The notes: generated from the sequence alone by a model not told the origin. Positions 34,221 through 44,125 are shown, numbered from the stretch's first letter. The stretch is 64,000 nucleotides of DNA from Dyella terrae (GCF_004322705.1 NZ_SIZZ01000001.1:186001-250000); one strand, 5' to 3'. Numbers and translations: made by a program.

Positions 34221-35726
34221 TCAGCGCTTGCCGCCGAAAATGCCACCCAGCACGCCGCGCACGATCTGCTGGCCCAGGCGAGAACCGATGGTGCGACTGG
34301 CAGATTTGGCCATGGCCTCGATCATGCCCTGGCGGCGGCCGCTTCCCAGCAGTACATCCTTGACGGTGTCGCTCCAGCCGGTGCCTTCTTCGGTGGCCTG
34401 TGCACTGGTCGTGCGTTTGCCTGCCGGGACCGGCGCGGCCACTTTCTCGCTCGCGCGTGCTGCCAGGAGCTCGGCGGCGGATTCGCGATTGATCGCCGTG
34501 TCGTACTTCGTTCCGACGGGGGATCGCTGGCGCACGGCACTGCGTTCGGCCTCGGTGATCGCGCCGATGCGCGCGCAGGGCGAGGTCACCAGCACTTGTT
34601 CCACGGGCGAGGGCACGCCGCCGTCGCGCAAGGTTGAGGCGAGCGCTTCACCGACGGCGAGCTGGGTAATCGCTTGGGCGACGTCCAGTTTTGGATTCGT
34701 GACGAAGGTTTCCGCGGCGGCTTTCACGGCCTTCTGGTCGCGCGGCGTGAAGGCGCGCAGGGCGTGCTGGACGCGATTGCCAAGCTGGCCAAGGATGTTG
34801 CCTGGCACGTCGTCCGGATTCTGCGAGCAGAAATAGACACCGACACCCTTGGACCGGATCAGTCGAACGACCTGTTCCACGCGCTGGAGCAAAGCGGGCG
34901 GCGCGTCGTCGAACAACAGGTGCGCTTCATCAAAGAAGAACACCATCTTCGGTTGATCGAGGTCGCCGACTTCCGGCAATTGTTCAAACAGCTCGGACAG
35001 CAACCACAACAGGAAAGTCGAATAGAGGCGTGGTTTCAGTATGAGCTGGTCGGCGGCGAGAATGTTGATGACGCCGCGGCCGCTCATGTCCTGGCGCATC
35101 AGGTCGGCGAGCTCCAGTGCGGGCTCTCCGAAGAACTGATCGGCGCCGTCCTGTTCGAGTTTGAGTACGGCGCGTTGAATCGCCGCGATGCTCTGCGTGC
35201 TGACCAGGCCATATTTGGCAGAAATGTCTTTCGCGTTTTCGGAGGTGAATCCGAGCATGGACCGAAGGTCATCCAAATCCAGCAGCAGCCAGCCGTTGTC
35301 GTCGGCCACTTTGAAAATGACTTCAAGCACGCCTTCCTGCGTGTCGTTCAGCTCGAGGACGCGGCCGAGAAGCGTCGGGCCCATCTCGCTGATGGTGGCG
35401 CGCACAGGATGGCCGAGCTTGCCGTAGATGTCCCAGAAAATGACCGGATTGGCCTGCGGCTTCCAGTCGTTCAGGGCCAGCCTGGCCAGGCGCGCCCTGA
35501 GCTTGTCGCCCGGCTCCCCGGCGGCCATCGATAGTCCGGCCAGGTCACCCTTGGCGTCGGCGAGGAAGCAGGGCACGCCAAGCTTCGAGAATCCTTCGGC
35601 CAGCACCATCAGTGACACGGATTTACCGGTGCCGGTGGCGCCGGCGATCATGCCGTGGCGATTGCCGTAGCGCGCGTCCAGATTGACGCTGGTGCTGTCG
35701 TTGCGGCCGATCAGAATGTCAGTCAT
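34221..35726 (-). CDS. HerA-like ATPase of the DUF853/YjgR family
   Basis: 501 residues. P-loop GATGTGKSVSLMVLAEGF (about 29-46), FLADAKGDLAGLS, and a Walker B-like KMVFFFDEAHLLFDDAP with FCSQNPDDVPGNILGQLGNRVQHALR, the helicase HerA-like signature. C-terminus: SRTIGSRLGQQIVRGVLGGIFGG. YjgR proteins are widespread; function is unproven, with DNA translocase and kinase-like roles proposed. No NurA or SIR2 partner lies nearby, so a DNA-end-processing or defence pair is unlikely here. Confidence 0.9.
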   Translation of the reverse strand: MTDILIGRNDSTSVNLDARYGNRHGMIAGATGTGKSVSLMVLAEGFSKLGVPCFLADAKGDLAGLSMAAGEPGDKLRARLARLALNDWKPQANPVIFWDIYGKLGHPVRATISEMGPTLLGRVLELNDTQEGVLEVIFKVADDNGWLLLDLDDLRSMLGFTSENAKDISAKYGLVSTQSIAAIQRAVLKLEQDGADQFFGEPALELADLMRQDMSGRGVINILAADQLILKPRLYSTFLLWLLSELFEQLPEVGDLDQPKMVFFFDEAHLLFDDAPPALLQRVEQVVRLIRSKGVGVYFCSQNPDDVPGNILGQLGNRVQHALRAFTPRDQKAVKAAAETFVTNPKLDVAQAITQLAVGEALASTLRDGGVPSPVEQVLVTSPCARIGAITEAERSAVRQRSPVGTKYDTAINRESAAELLAARASEKVAAPVPAGKRTTSAQATEEGTGWSDTVKDVLLGSGRRQGMIEAMAKSASRTIGSRLGQQIVRGVLGGIFGGKR

Positions 35727-35860
35727 GTGGATCCGTCCGGAAGGGGCGAGGCGATTGTAGCCACAGTGGCTGAATCCGCGTGCGCAAGCCGGTGCGGATT
35801 TGTGTTGAGTCGGTCGGCTTCGAGGGCTATTGTCGGGCCTTTCTGATTGTGATGCTCGTC

Positions 35861-37375
35861 ATGCCTCAGCCCGTTCCTGATCGTGTTTCGCCTCTTCGTG
35901 TTTTGCGCGCTGCTCCGTTGTTCGCCGCCCTGGTCGCCCTCGGCGCCTGCAGCAGTACGCCGAACCGACCCGCGCCGACGCCGCAGGTGAACGCGCTGTA
36001 TACGCAGCTCGATCAGGCCAGCAAGAGTTACGAGACAGCACTGCAGCAGGCGCGTGAAGGCGACAGCCAGGCCGCCGCTCAAACCGCGAGCGCCACCCTG
36101 GATCAGTTGAAGCAGGGTGCGGCCCAGTGCAGCACGGTTGCCGGTTGCGATCCGCAGCGATTCTTCTCGGTGTACGACCGCCTGCTGCGCCTCAAGGATG
36201 GCGGCTTGTCCATTGGCGACGATGTCGATGTCGCCGGCGAGCAGACATCCGAAGGCAGCAACGCGGGCAAGACCGGTGCGGCGAGTCTCCCCGAAGCCCA
36301 GCGCAGCGTGACGCTGCTGCATGGGCAGAAACTCTCCGAACTCATCGCGATGAACGGTCCGGTGAAAGCTGCGCTGGAAATGTGGCTGACCCAATGGCGT
36401 CCCAACCTGATGGACGCATGGGTCAACTATCAGTACATGCGCTACCAGATGTGGCCCGCCTACCAGAACCGCGATCTGCCCGAAGCGATTTTGTTCGGCA
36501 TCATGGCGAAGGAGTCGGGTGGCAAGGTGCATGCCGTGTCGCGTTCCGGTGCCGCTGGTCCTCTGCAGTTCATGTATGCCACCGGCATGCGCTTCGGGTT
36601 GGGTACGGAGGATGGCTTCGACGAACGCTTCGATCCCGCGCAGGCGGCACGCGCCAACGCGGAATATCTGGACGAGCAGCTGCGCATCTTCAACAACAAT
36701 CTGGAAGTCACGCTGGCGGCCTACAACGGTGGCGAGGGACGCATGCGTCGGTTGGTGGGCGATGACACTTCGACCAGCTTCTACGATCCGCGCATCTACA
36801 ATCAGCTTTCGCAGGAAACCCGCGACTACGTGCCGGCTGTGCTGGCGGCCGCCTGGTTGTTCCTGCATCCGGACAGTTACAACCTGCGTTTCCCCAAGGT
36901 GGACGCCACGCCGGGCAGCATTACGTTGGCGCGACCGGCTTCGCTCACTGAATTGACCGTGTGCCTTGGTTCGGCGGGTGGCCTGGCCGATGGCTGGTTC
37001 CGCACGCTGCGAAACCTCAACCCTCGGCTGGATCCACAGGTGAGCCAGCCCGCAGGCGTGAAGCTGGTGGTGCCGAAGATGCTGGAAAAGCCCTATGGCT
37101 CGCGATGCGTCAGCGGGCCATGGCCCATTCTGGCCAACGACCTGCATACGGCGGTCGTCCCGGTGGTGCCGTCGTCGCCGACACCGTCGCCTGCGCCACG
37201 GAGCGCGTCATCGAGCAGCAAAACGCGCAATTACACCGTGAAGCGCGGAGATACGCTGGTCGGCATCGTGCGGAAGATCGGCTGCTCGGACGTGCAGGAA
37301 GTGGCCGAGATGAACGGCATCAAGCATCAGCACATCAAGCCGGGACAGGTGCTGCGTCTGCCGACCTGTCGTTGA
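35861..37375 (+). CDS. Membrane-bound lytic murein transglycosylase (MltD-like), LysM-containing
   Basis: 504 residues. Lipoprotein signal with lipobox LGAC (about 29-32). The SLT domain (about 205-330) carries the catalytic Glu in IMAKESGGKVHAVSRSGAAGPLQFM and the substrate motif AAYNGGEGR. A Ser/Pro/Thr linker leads to a C-terminal LysM domain (about 455-503: YTVKRGDTLVGIVRKIGCSD). Cleaves peptidoglycan glycan strands in the cell envelope. ATG 35852 is an alternative start; neither has a clear ribosome-binding site. Confidence 0.92.
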   Translation: MPQPVPDRVSPLRVLRAAPLFAALVALGACSSTPNRPAPTPQVNALYTQLDQASKSYETALQQAREGDSQAAAQTASATLDQLKQGAAQCSTVAGCDPQRFFSVYDRLLRLKDGGLSIGDDVDVAGEQTSEGSNAGKTGAASLPEAQRSVTLLHGQKLSELIAMNGPVKAALEMWLTQWRPNLMDAWVNYQYMRYQMWPAYQNRDLPEAILFGIMAKESGGKVHAVSRSGAAGPLQFMYATGMRFGLGTEDGFDERFDPAQAARANAEYLDEQLRIFNNNLEVTLAAYNGGEGRMRRLVGDDTSTSFYDPRIYNQLSQETRDYVPAVLAAAWLFLHPDSYNLRFPKVDATPGSITLARPASLTELTVCLGSAGGLADGWFRTLRNLNPRLDPQVSQPAGVKLVVPKMLEKPYGSRCVSGPWPILANDLHTAVVPVVPSSPTPSPAPRSASSSSKTRNYTVKRGDTLVGIVRKIGCSDVQEVAEMNGIKHQHIKPGQVLRLPTCR

Positions 37376-37380
37376 CGTGG

Positions 37381-37418
37381 AGGAGCCAGGGAAGGATTCG
37401 GGGTGCCCTCCCTGACTC
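37381..37418. terminator. Imperfect bidirectional hairpin after the transglycosylase gene
   Basis: GGAGCCAGGGAAGG pairs imperfectly with CCCTCCCTGACTCC. It lies between convergent genes with no T-run. Confidence 0.5.
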
Positions 37419-37428
37419 CCCTTGCTCG

Positions 37429-37863
37429 TCAGGCCGCCGCGCTGCCCATCCAGTCTTCCTGCTGCGTGTCGCCGCGGTGGACCTGCTTGAGTTCGTGTAG
37501 CAGGCGCAGAAGCTGGCGATGGTGGAGCTGGAGCTTCAGATGGGTGGCGTCCTTGGTCTCGTGGAACGCTACGGCCAGCCACAAGGCAATGCCGCGCATG
37601 GCGACTTCCGGGTTATCCGAGCGGGCGCGGGTGTAGCCGATGTCGGTGCCCTGACCCCATGGCAGGTAACGCTGGTCCGGCGAGGTGCCGTACAGATGGG
37701 GGAACTCGCTTCGCGATGCCTGGCCAATTTCGCGCAGGGTCAAGGTGCCCAGGCGCGCGCGGGTGCGGCGGGGCAGGCCATGCACGCTCTTCTCGATCTC
37801 GCGCAGCTGGCGGCCAAGTTGATGGGCGCGGCTCATGGCCAGGATCTGGGTGACGAAGCGCAT
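37429..37863 (-). CDS. Conserved-looking small cytoplasmic protein, function unknown
   Basis: 144 residues from ATG 37863, preceded by AGGAGAT. Segments: FVTQILAMSRAHQLGRQLREIEKSVHGLP, RTRARLGTLTLREIGQASRSEFPHLYG, DNPEVAMRGIALWLAVAFHETKD, then a His/Leu-rich helix LQLHHRQLLRLLHELKQVHRG. No signal or membrane segment. No family recognised. The strong ribosome-binding site and codon-position GC bias support a real gene. Confidence 0.7.
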   Translation of the reverse strand: MRFVTQILAMSRAHQLGRQLREIEKSVHGLPRRTRARLGTLTLREIGQASRSEFPHLYGTSPDQRYLPWGQGTDIGYTRARSDNPEVAMRGIALWLAVAFHETKDATHLKLQLHHRQLLRLLHELKQVHRGDTQQEDWMGSAAA

Positions 37864-37983
37864 CGCTATCTCCTCAGAGGGCTCGAAGGACGGTGCCGGG
37901 CGCACCATGAAGCCACCGAGGATAGCGACGGTTGAACTTGCCTTGCGCCAAAAAGGTCACAAAACGACGCAATGCGTCACCTT

Positions 37984-38018
37984 GAGCGGGGCCCGCACGT
38001 TTCGCGCGGGCCCGCTCG
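37984..38018 (-). terminator. Hairpin after psd
   Basis: GAGCGGG-GCCCGC pairs with GCGGGC-CCGCTC around ACGTTTCGC, just after the psd stop on the minus strand. Confidence 0.7.
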
Positions 38019-38021
38019 GGA

Positions 38022-38870
38022 TCAGCCCGTCGCGAGAGAGCCCAGTTTCTGTCCCACCAGCACGGCCTGCTGCGGCGCCAGGGCATCCAGGTCAGCCATG
38101 CCGTCGGGGAGCAGCATGATGACGGTGGAGCCCATGTTGAAGCGGGCCATCTCGGCGAAGCGCTCCAGCGTAATGTTTTGACCTGCAAACGATTTGCGGC
38201 GGATGGACGAGGCGTACGGTGGAATCACCAGGCCATCCCACACGGTGGCGACCGACGACACCAGGATGGCGCCCACCATCACCACGACGAACGGACCGTG
38301 CGGTCCTTCGAAGTGGCACACAAGTCGTTCGTTGCGTGCGAACAGGCGCGGAATGGCTTCCACGGCAAACGGGGCGACGCTGAAGATGCGGCCCGGCACG
38401 TGGACGGTTTCCTTCAGCGTGCCGGTCATCGGCATGTGGACGCGGTGGTAGTCGCGGGGCGAGAGGTACACCGTGGCGAACCGGCCGTTCTTATAGGGTG
38501 CGGCAGCCGCTTCATCGCCGCCCAGCAGCTCGGCGGCCGTGTATTCCTGGCCCTTGGCCTGGAAGATGCGACCTTCGACGATCGGGCCGGACTGGCTGAT
38601 CTTGCCGTCGGCCGGGCAAAGCAGGGTCGACGGATTGGCATCAGCCTGACGCGCATTGGGGCGCAGCTTGCGTGTGAAGAACGCATTGAAGTGCTGGTAT
38701 GCCAGCGGATCGGGCTGGGCTGCCTGGGTCATGTCGACGTTGTAGCGCCGCACGATTTGGGAGATCAGGAAATTCTTCCACGGCGCGAAGGTCCAGCGCG
38801 TGGCCCAGTAGACCACCCGGGAAAGGGCCCGGTGCGGAAGGATGTATTGGAGGAGAACGTTGAAGGTCAT
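38022..38870 (-). CDS. psd: Phosphatidylserine decarboxylase
   Basis: Makes phosphatidylethanolamine at the inner membrane. 282 residues, normal length. The self-cleavage site is [10 protein letters not shown] (LGST in E. coli), where Ser becomes the pyruvoyl group of the alpha chain. Other hallmarks: [37 protein letters not shown] and LFARNERLV. Divergent from prmB with a 135-base gap. Confidence 0.97.
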   Translation of the reverse strand: MTFNVLLQYILPHRALSRVVYWATRWTFAPWKNFLISQIVRRYNVDMTQAAQPDPLAYQHFNAFFTRKLRPNARQADANPSTLLCPADGKISQSGPIVEGRIFQAKGQEYTAAELLGGDEAAAAPYKNGRFATVYLSPRDYHRVHMPMTGTLKETVHVPGRIFSVAPFAVEAIPRLFARNERLVCHFEGPHGPFVVVMVGAILVSSVATVWDGLVIPPYASSIRRKSFAGQNITLERFAEMARFNMGSTVIMLLPDGMADLDALAPQQAVLVGQKLGSLATG

Positions 38871-38971
38871 CCGGCAAGTATAGAAGAGCGGCGGGGGCGG
38901 AAGGCGATGAACGGCCGGGCCCGACGCGCGGGTAGACGGCGCGCCGACGCCCCTTCCGCGCCGGTGGCCCG

Positions 38972-38977
38972 TATAAT
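38972..38977 (+). promoter_or_regulatory. -10 element of the prmB promoter
   Basis: Perfect TATAAT 29 bases before the prmB GTG start; no convincing -35. Confidence 0.5.
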
Positions 38978-39005
38978 CCCCGGTCCCTTATGCAAGGCCC
39001 CGCCC

Positions 39006-39929
39006 GTGACCGCCGAACTTGCCTCCATCATCGACTTCATCCGCTACGGCGCCAGCCGCTTTTCGGAAGCCGGGCTGACGTTCGGTCATAGCCACGACAA
39101 CCCCATCGACGAAGCGACCCACCTGGTGCTGGCCAGCCTGCACCTCCCGCCGGACATCCCGCCCGCCTATGGCGCAGGCAAGCTCACCCAGGCTGAACGC
39201 GAACGCGTGCTGACGCTGATCGAACGCCGCGTTGCCGAGCGCCTGCCAGTGGCTTACCTTGTGGGTGAAACCTGGTTCGCCGGCATGAAGTTCAAGAGCG
39301 ACCGCCGTGCCCTGGTGCCGCGTTCGCCCATCGCCGAACTGATCGAGTCTGGCTTCCAGCCCTGGCTCGACCATCGCAACGTCGAAAGCGCACTGGACCT
39401 CTGCACGGGTTCGGGCTGCATCGGCATCGCCATGGCCGAGTACAACCCCGGCTGGCAGGTGGATATCGTCGATATCAGCGATGACGCCCTGTCGCTGGCG
39501 CGCGAAAACATCGCCTTCCAGCACGTTGAAGGCCGCGTCGAGGCCGTGAAGTCAGATCTGTTCGATGCGCTGCACGGTCGCCAGTACGACCTGATCGTCT
39601 CCAACCCGCCATACGTCACCGAAGACGAATACGCCGCGCTGCCAGGCGAGTACAGCCACGAGCCCAAGCTCGGCCTGACCTCGGGCGAAGACGGCCTGGA
39701 TATCTGCCTGCGCATCCTCGATGAAGCCGCCGATTACCTGACGGAAGATGGTCTGCTGATCGTCGAAGTGGGTGAGAGCGAACACGCGCTGGCCGCGTTG
39801 CTGCCGGAAGTGCCTTTTGTGTGGATCGAGTTCAAGGTCGGTCAGATGGGCATCTTTGCCCTTGAGCGTCGCGATCTTATTGAGCACGCTGCGGCCATCC
39901 ATGCAGCGGCACTGGCTCGCCGCGCCTGA
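39006..39929 (+). CDS. prmB: 50S ribosomal protein L3 glutamine methyltransferase PrmB
   Basis: SAM-dependent N5-glutamine methyltransferase for ribosomal protein uL3. GTG start at 39006 (TAELASIIDFIRYGASRF) gives 307 residues. The N-terminal helical domain is followed by motif I ALDLCTGSGCIGIAMA and the catalytic NPPY in DLIVSNPPYVTEDEYAALPGEY. EPKLGLTSGEDGLDICLRIL completes the PrmB/HemK pattern; PrmC would be the alternative, but the N-terminus favours PrmB. The long open frame upstream to 38178 overlaps psd antisense and is not coding. Confidence 0.95.
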   Translation: MTAELASIIDFIRYGASRFSEAGLTFGHSHDNPIDEATHLVLASLHLPPDIPPAYGAGKLTQAERERVLTLIERRVAERLPVAYLVGETWFAGMKFKSDRRALVPRSPIAELIESGFQPWLDHRNVESALDLCTGSGCIGIAMAEYNPGWQVDIVDISDDALSLARENIAFQHVEGRVEAVKSDLFDALHGRQYDLIVSNPPYVTEDEYAALPGEYSHEPKLGLTSGEDGLDICLRILDEAADYLTEDGLLIVEVGESEHALAALLPEVPFVWIEFKVGQMGIFALERRDLIEHAAAIHAAALARRA

Positions 39930-39931
39930 GC

Positions 39932-40507
39932 ATGATCGTCACGTCCCGCTTGCGGCTCGATGCCCTGCGGGACGATGACGCACCTGCGTTGTTCATGTAC
40001 CGGTCGCACCCGGACGTGGCGCGTTATCAGGGGTGGCAGCCTACACAGCTGGACGAAGCCCGGCGCTGGATCGCAGGCCAGAACCCCACTGACACCCCTG
40101 CACCCGGGCAGTGGTTTCAGCGTGCGATACGGCGGCTTGAATCGGGCGCGCTCATCGGTGATCTCGGTGCCTGCATGCCCGCAGAGCCTGGCATGTGGGT
40201 CGACATCGGTATCACGCTGGCGCCGTCGGCGCAGGGGCGGGGCTTCGCCAGTGAGGCCCTGGCCGGATTCCTCGCATGGCTTTTTGCCGGGCAACTCGTC
40301 CGTCGCGTGACTGCCTCCGTCGACCCTCGCAATCAGGCCTGCATGCGTCTGATGGGCCGCCTCGGATTTCGACAGGAAGCCCACTTTGTCCAAAGCATCC
40401 CCTGGCAAGGCGGCTGGGCAGACGATGTCGTGTGGGCCATGCTTGCCCATGAATGGGCTGCGCTTCGTGGCGACACCGTGGAAGACCGGGGCGGCACGAC
40501 ACGCTAA
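39932..40507 (+). CDS. GNAT family N-acetyltransferase (RimJ/RimL-like)
   Basis: 191 residues. [30 protein letters not shown] and the acetyl-CoA-binding motif [21 protein letters not shown] (Q-x-x-G-x-G/A variant), then [24 protein letters not shown], are typical of the RimJ/RimL acetyltransferase_3 family. Substrate unknown. It starts 2 bases after prmB and precedes aroC by 31 bases, so it is part of the same operon. Confidence 0.9.
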   Translation: MIVTSRLRLDALRDDDAPALFMYRSHPDVARYQGWQPTQLDEARRWIAGQNPTDTPAPGQWFQRAIRRLESGALIGDLGACMPAEPGMWVDIGITLAPSAQGRGFASEALAGFLAWLFAGQLVRRVTASVDPRNQACMRLMGRLGFRQEAHFVQSIPWQGGWADDVVWAMLAHEWAALRGDTVEDRGGTTR

Positions 40508-40538
40508 GCTGTGGCGGTTTCTTCCCGGATCCCCGCCC

Positions 40539-41627
40539 GTGTCCAGCAATTCCTTCGGCAAGCTCTTCACCGTCACCACGTTTGGCGAAAGCCACGGGCC
40601 AGCCATCGGTTGCGTGATCGACGGGTGTCCGCCGGGCCTTGCGATCGAAGAGGGGGATTTTCGGGCCGACCTCGATCGACGCGCGACGGGCAAGAGTCGT
40701 CATACCTCGCAGCGCCGAGAAGCGGATGAAGTGGAAATCCTGTCGGGCGTCTACGAAGGCAAGACGACGGGCACGCCGATCGCCCTGCTGATCCGCAATA
40801 CCGACCAGCGCAGCAAGGATTACGGCGAGATCACCCAGACCTTCCGTCCCGGGCACGCCGATTACACCTATTGGCAGAAATACGGCATTCGCGATCCCCG
40901 CGGCGGCGGCCGTTCGTCGGCGCGTGAGACCACGATGCGTGTCGCGGCAGCCGTGATTGCCAAAAAGTGGCTGGCGGAGCGCCATGGCGTGACGGTGCGC
41001 GGTTACCTCGCGCAACTGGGCGATATCGCGCCGGAAGGATTTGACTGGGATGCCGTCGAGCAGAATCCGTTCTTCTGGCCGCATGCCGAACAGGTTCCTG
41101 CGCTGGAAAAGGCCATGGATGCGCTGCGCAAGTCGGGCGATTCGGTCGGTGCGCGCGTCAACGTCGTGGCTGAGAACGTACCGCCGGGCTGGGGTGAGCC
41201 GATCTACGGCAAGCTCGACGGCGACCTTGCGGCTGCGCTGATGTCCATTAACGCGGTCAAAGGCGTGGAGATCGGTGACGGCTTTGGCGCGATCACCCAG
41301 CGAGGCAGTCAGCATCGCGACGAAATGCATTTGGACGGCTTTGCGTCCAATCACGCTGGCGGCATTCTTGGTGGCATCAGCACCGGACAGCCCGTCGTGG
41401 CGTCGATGGCGCTCAAGCCGACGTCCAGCATCCTGATTCCAGGGCACAGTGTGAACCTTGCCGGCGAGGCGGTCGACGTGGTGACCAAAGGGCGCCATGA
41501 TCCGTGCGTGGGCATCCGCGCCACGCCTATCGCCGAAGCGATGATGGCCCTGGTGCTGATTGATCATGCCTTGCGCCATCGCGCCCAGTGCGGCGATGTC
41601 GGTGTGATGCAGCCACGCCTGCCCTGA
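40539..41627 (+). CDS. aroC: Chorismate synthase
   Basis: Last common step of aromatic amino-acid synthesis: EPSP to chorismate with reduced FMN. GTG start at 40539 ([28 protein letters not shown], quoted here as [19 protein letters not shown]) gives 362 residues. The three AroC signatures are present: [16 protein letters not shown], the [20 protein letters not shown] region, and [17 protein letters not shown]. No dedicated ribosome-binding site is visible; the gene lies close behind the GNAT gene. The trp genes lie about 6 kb downstream. Confidence 0.97.
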   Translation: MSSNSFGKLFTVTTFGESHGPAIGCVIDGCPPGLAIEEGDFRADLDRRATGKSRHTSQRREADEVEILSGVYEGKTTGTPIALLIRNTDQRSKDYGEITQTFRPGHADYTYWQKYGIRDPRGGGRSSARETTMRVAAAVIAKKWLAERHGVTVRGYLAQLGDIAPEGFDWDAVEQNPFFWPHAEQVPALEKAMDALRKSGDSVGARVNVVAENVPPGWGEPIYGKLDGDLAAALMSINAVKGVEIGDGFGAITQRGSQHRDEMHLDGFASNHAGGILGGISTGQPVVASMALKPTSSILIPGHSVNLAGEAVDVVTKGRHDPCVGIRATPIAEAMMALVLIDHALRHRAQCGDVGVMQPRLP

Positions 41628-41662
41628 GGCAGGCATTCCCGTAGTGACGAAGTGACGTACCG

Positions 41663-42682
41663 ATGACCGGCAAGCTGAAGATCTGGGTGTCTCGCCCATT
41701 GTTTCCCGATGTGCTGGCCCGCCTTGCCGAGCACTTCGATGTTGACGCAGAGGCGATCGAGCGCAAGCACAGCCCCGAACAGGTACGCGAGAAGCTGCTC
41801 GGTGTCGACGCAGCGCTGCTTGGCCTGGCCGATCGGGTGAACGCGCAGACACTGGAGGGCAATGAGCGCCTGCGAGTCGTCGCCAACCTGGGCGTCGGCT
41901 ACAACAATCTCGATATGCCTGCATTGACGCGGGGCGGCGTCCTTGCCTGCAACACGCCTGATGTTCTCAACGAAAGCGTCGCCGATTATGCCTGGGCCCT
42001 GATGCTGGCCGCGGCCCGGCGGGTCGGGGCCGCCGAGCGCTGGTTGAGGGCAGGGCAATGGAGCGGCGGCATGCGCTTCGATGACTGGCTGGGCGTCGAC
42101 GTCCATGGCAAGACGCTGGGCATTCTGGGTATGGGCCGCATCGGCCAGGCGATCGCCCGGCGCGCCACCGGGTTCGACATGCCGGTGATCTATCACAACC
42201 GTTCGCGGCTCCCCGAGGCGGTCGAGCGCGAGAGCCGGGCCGTCTACGTGGACAAGGCCAGCCTTCTGCGCCAGTCCGACCACCTGATCCTTGTCCTGCC
42301 GTACTCCCGCGAGAGCCATCACGCCGTTGGCGCGGCGGAACTGGGCCTGATGAAGCGATCGGCGGTGCTGGTGAACGTGGCCCGGGGTGGCATCGTGGAT
42401 GACGCAGCCCTGGCCGTGGCGCTGCGGGAGCGCCGCCTGGCCGCGGCGGCGCTGGACGTCTTCGAGGGCGAGCCGGCGGTCCATCCCGACCTGCTGGATT
42501 TGGACAATGTCGTGCTCAGCCCGCATATCGCCAGCGCCAGCGAAGATACGCGCCGCGCCATGGCCGGCCTCGCAGCTGATAATGTGCTGGCTGCGCTGGG
42601 TTTCGGTCCCAGGGCCGGTCGTCCCCCGACCGCACTGAACCCCGAAGTGATGGCTCGCTGGCCTGCCGGCGGCCCGCGGTGA
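41663..42682 (+). CDS. D-2-hydroxyacid dehydrogenase (glyoxylate/hydroxypyruvate reductase-like)
   Basis: 339 residues, NAD(P)-dependent. Rossmann motif LGILGMGRIGQAIARRATGF (about 150-170), catalytic Arg in NVARGGIVDDAALAVAL, Glu in DVFEGEPAVHPDLL, and His in LSPHIASASEDTRRAMA. NLGVGYNNLDMPALTRGGVLACNTPDVL places it in the GyaR/GhrB/YiaE group. Reduces glyoxylate or hydroxypyruvate in this family; substrate not fixed by sequence. Follows aroC by 35 bases. Confidence 0.92.
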   Translation: MTGKLKIWVSRPLFPDVLARLAEHFDVDAEAIERKHSPEQVREKLLGVDAALLGLADRVNAQTLEGNERLRVVANLGVGYNNLDMPALTRGGVLACNTPDVLNESVADYAWALMLAAARRVGAAERWLRAGQWSGGMRFDDWLGVDVHGKTLGILGMGRIGQAIARRATGFDMPVIYHNRSRLPEAVERESRAVYVDKASLLRQSDHLILVLPYSRESHHAVGAAELGLMKRSAVLVNVARGGIVDDAALAVALRERRLAAAALDVFEGEPAVHPDLLDLDNVVLSPHIASASEDTRRAMAGLAADNVLAALGFGPRAGRPPTALNPEVMARWPAGGPR

Positions 42683-42818
42683 GGCCAAAGCGTGATCTCA
42701 CTCACGCCGAGGCATATCCGCGTATTGTTTTGCAGGCTACCCCGGCTAGATTTCCGCTGACGCGGAATTCGGCCCCGTTTCGGACGGTTTTCCGATGTCC
42801 CTCGACTGATAACGGAAC

Positions 42819-43847
42819 ATGAGCAAGAAGAGTAGCTACAAGGTGGCGATGGTGGGCGCGACTGGCGCCGTGGGCGAAACCCTGCTGGGCATTCTTGCCG
42901 AGCGCGATTTCCCGATCAGCGAGCTTGTGCCGCTGGCGAGCGAGCGTTCGGCGGGCGAGAAAATCCAGTTCGGCGGAAAATCCATCACCGTCAAAAACCT
43001 TGCCGACTACGACTTCGACGGCGTGGATATCGCCTTCTTCTCGGCAGGTGGCTCGGTCAGCAAGGCGCATGCAGCGCGCGCTGCCGCCGCGGGCGCGGTG
43101 GTGATCGACAACACCTCCGAGTTCCGCTACCAGGACGATATCCCGCTGGTGGTGAGCGAGGTCAACCCGCACGCCATCGCGCAGTACACGACGCGCGGCA
43201 TCATTGCCAATCCCAATTGCTCGACCATGCAGATGCTGGTCGCGCTGGCCCCGATTCATCGGGAGGTGGGCATCGAGCGCATAAACGTGGCGACGTACCA
43301 GTCCGTCTCGGGCGCCGGTCGTTCGGGCATGGAAGAGCTCGGCAAGCAGACGTCCGCGCTGCTGAGCTTCCAGGAAGTGGAGACCAACAAGTTCTCCAGG
43401 CAGATCGCTTTCAACGTCATCCCGCACATCGACGAATTCCTTGCCAATGGCTACACCAAGGAAGAAATGAAGATGGTGTGGGAGACGCGCAAGATCCTGG
43501 AAGACAACACCATCCAAGTGAATCCGACCGCTGTTCGCGTGCCGGTGTTTTACGGCCACTCCGAGGCAGTCCACATCGAAACCCGCGACAAGATCACGGC
43601 CGAACGTGCGCGTGAGCTGCTGGAGCAGGCGCCGGGCGTCGTCGTTCGCGACGAGCGCGTGGCGGGCGGTTATCCCACGCCGGTGACCGACGCGGCAGGC
43701 AAGGACGAGGTGTTCGTGGGTCGCATCCGCGAAGACATCTCGCACGACAATGGCCTGAACATGTGGATCGTCTCCGACAACATTCGCAAGGGCGCTGCGC
43801 TCAATGCCGTGCAGATCGCCGAGATCCTGATCGAGGAATACCTTTGA
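42819..43847 (+). CDS. asd: Aspartate-semialdehyde dehydrogenase
   Basis: NADPH-dependent reduction of aspartyl phosphate to the semialdehyde, the branch step to lysine, threonine, methionine and diaminopimelate. 342 residues. NADP-binding VAMVGATGAVGETLLGILAE, the catalytic Cys in IIANPNCSTMQMLVAL, SVSGAGRSGMEEL, and VRVPVFYGHSEAVHIETRD. It is the shorter, Gram-positive-like/xanthomonad Asd type rather than the E. coli 367-residue form. The stop overlaps the next gene's TTG start. Confidence 0.96.
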   Translation: MSKKSSYKVAMVGATGAVGETLLGILAERDFPISELVPLASERSAGEKIQFGGKSITVKNLADYDFDGVDIAFFSAGGSVSKAHAARAAAAGAVVIDNTSEFRYQDDIPLVVSEVNPHAIAQYTTRGIIANPNCSTMQMLVALAPIHREVGIERINVATYQSVSGAGRSGMEELGKQTSALLSFQEVETNKFSRQIAFNVIPHIDEFLANGYTKEEMKMVWETRKILEDNTIQVNPTAVRVPVFYGHSEAVHIETRDKITAERARELLEQAPGVVVRDERVAGGYPTPVTDAAGKDEVFVGRIREDISHDNGLNMWIVSDNIRKGAALNAVQIAEILIEEYL

Positions 43848-44125
43848 AGCCTCGTACGTCGGCCCTTCTCGGGTCAGCTTTGATGTTCCTTGCCGGCCAC
43901 GTCCTGGCCGGCACTCCGGCACAGGCGAAGGCCGCCGGCAACCAGCAAAAGGCCCAGGCCAAATCGGCCGAGGTGGCCAGGCTCAAGCATGATGTGGCGG
44001 CCGAGGAAGACAAGGGCCGGCAGGCCGACCAGCGCCTGCAGGAGCAGGACAAGGCCATCGCCGACCTGCAGAAGCAGTTGAACGAGGTGAAGGCGGCACC
44101 GGCGGCCCAGGCCAGGCACCCCTGA
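43844..44125 (+). CDS. Small secreted coiled-coil protein, TTG start
   Basis: 93 residues. The TTG at 43844 overlaps the asd stop (TTGA) and is preceded by GAGGA at 43833. Signal peptide (KPRTSALLGSALMFLAGHVLAGTPAQA), then a charged coiled coil: KSAEVARLKHDVAAEEDKGR, QADQRLQEQDKAIADLQKQL. Ends in an Ala/Pro-rich tail. Periplasmic, function unknown. It lies between asd and fimV and may be co-translated with asd. An automatic caller restricted to ATG/GTG starts would miss it or extend it wrongly to 43763. Confidence 0.72.
   Translation: MKPRTSALLGSALMFLAGHVLAGTPAQAKAAGNQQKAQAKSAEVARLKHDVAAEEDKGRQADQRLQEQDKAIADLQKQLNEVKAAPAAQARHP

Noticed and set aside
34221-35726. HerA-like ATPase as part of a phage-defence pair
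   Set aside because: No NurA, SIR2 or DUF4297 partner lies beside it; sequence fits the widespread YjgR family.
38178-39005. Long N-terminal extension of prmB to 38178
   Set aside because: It lies antisense to psd; prmB family length and TATAAT at 38972 support GTG 39006.
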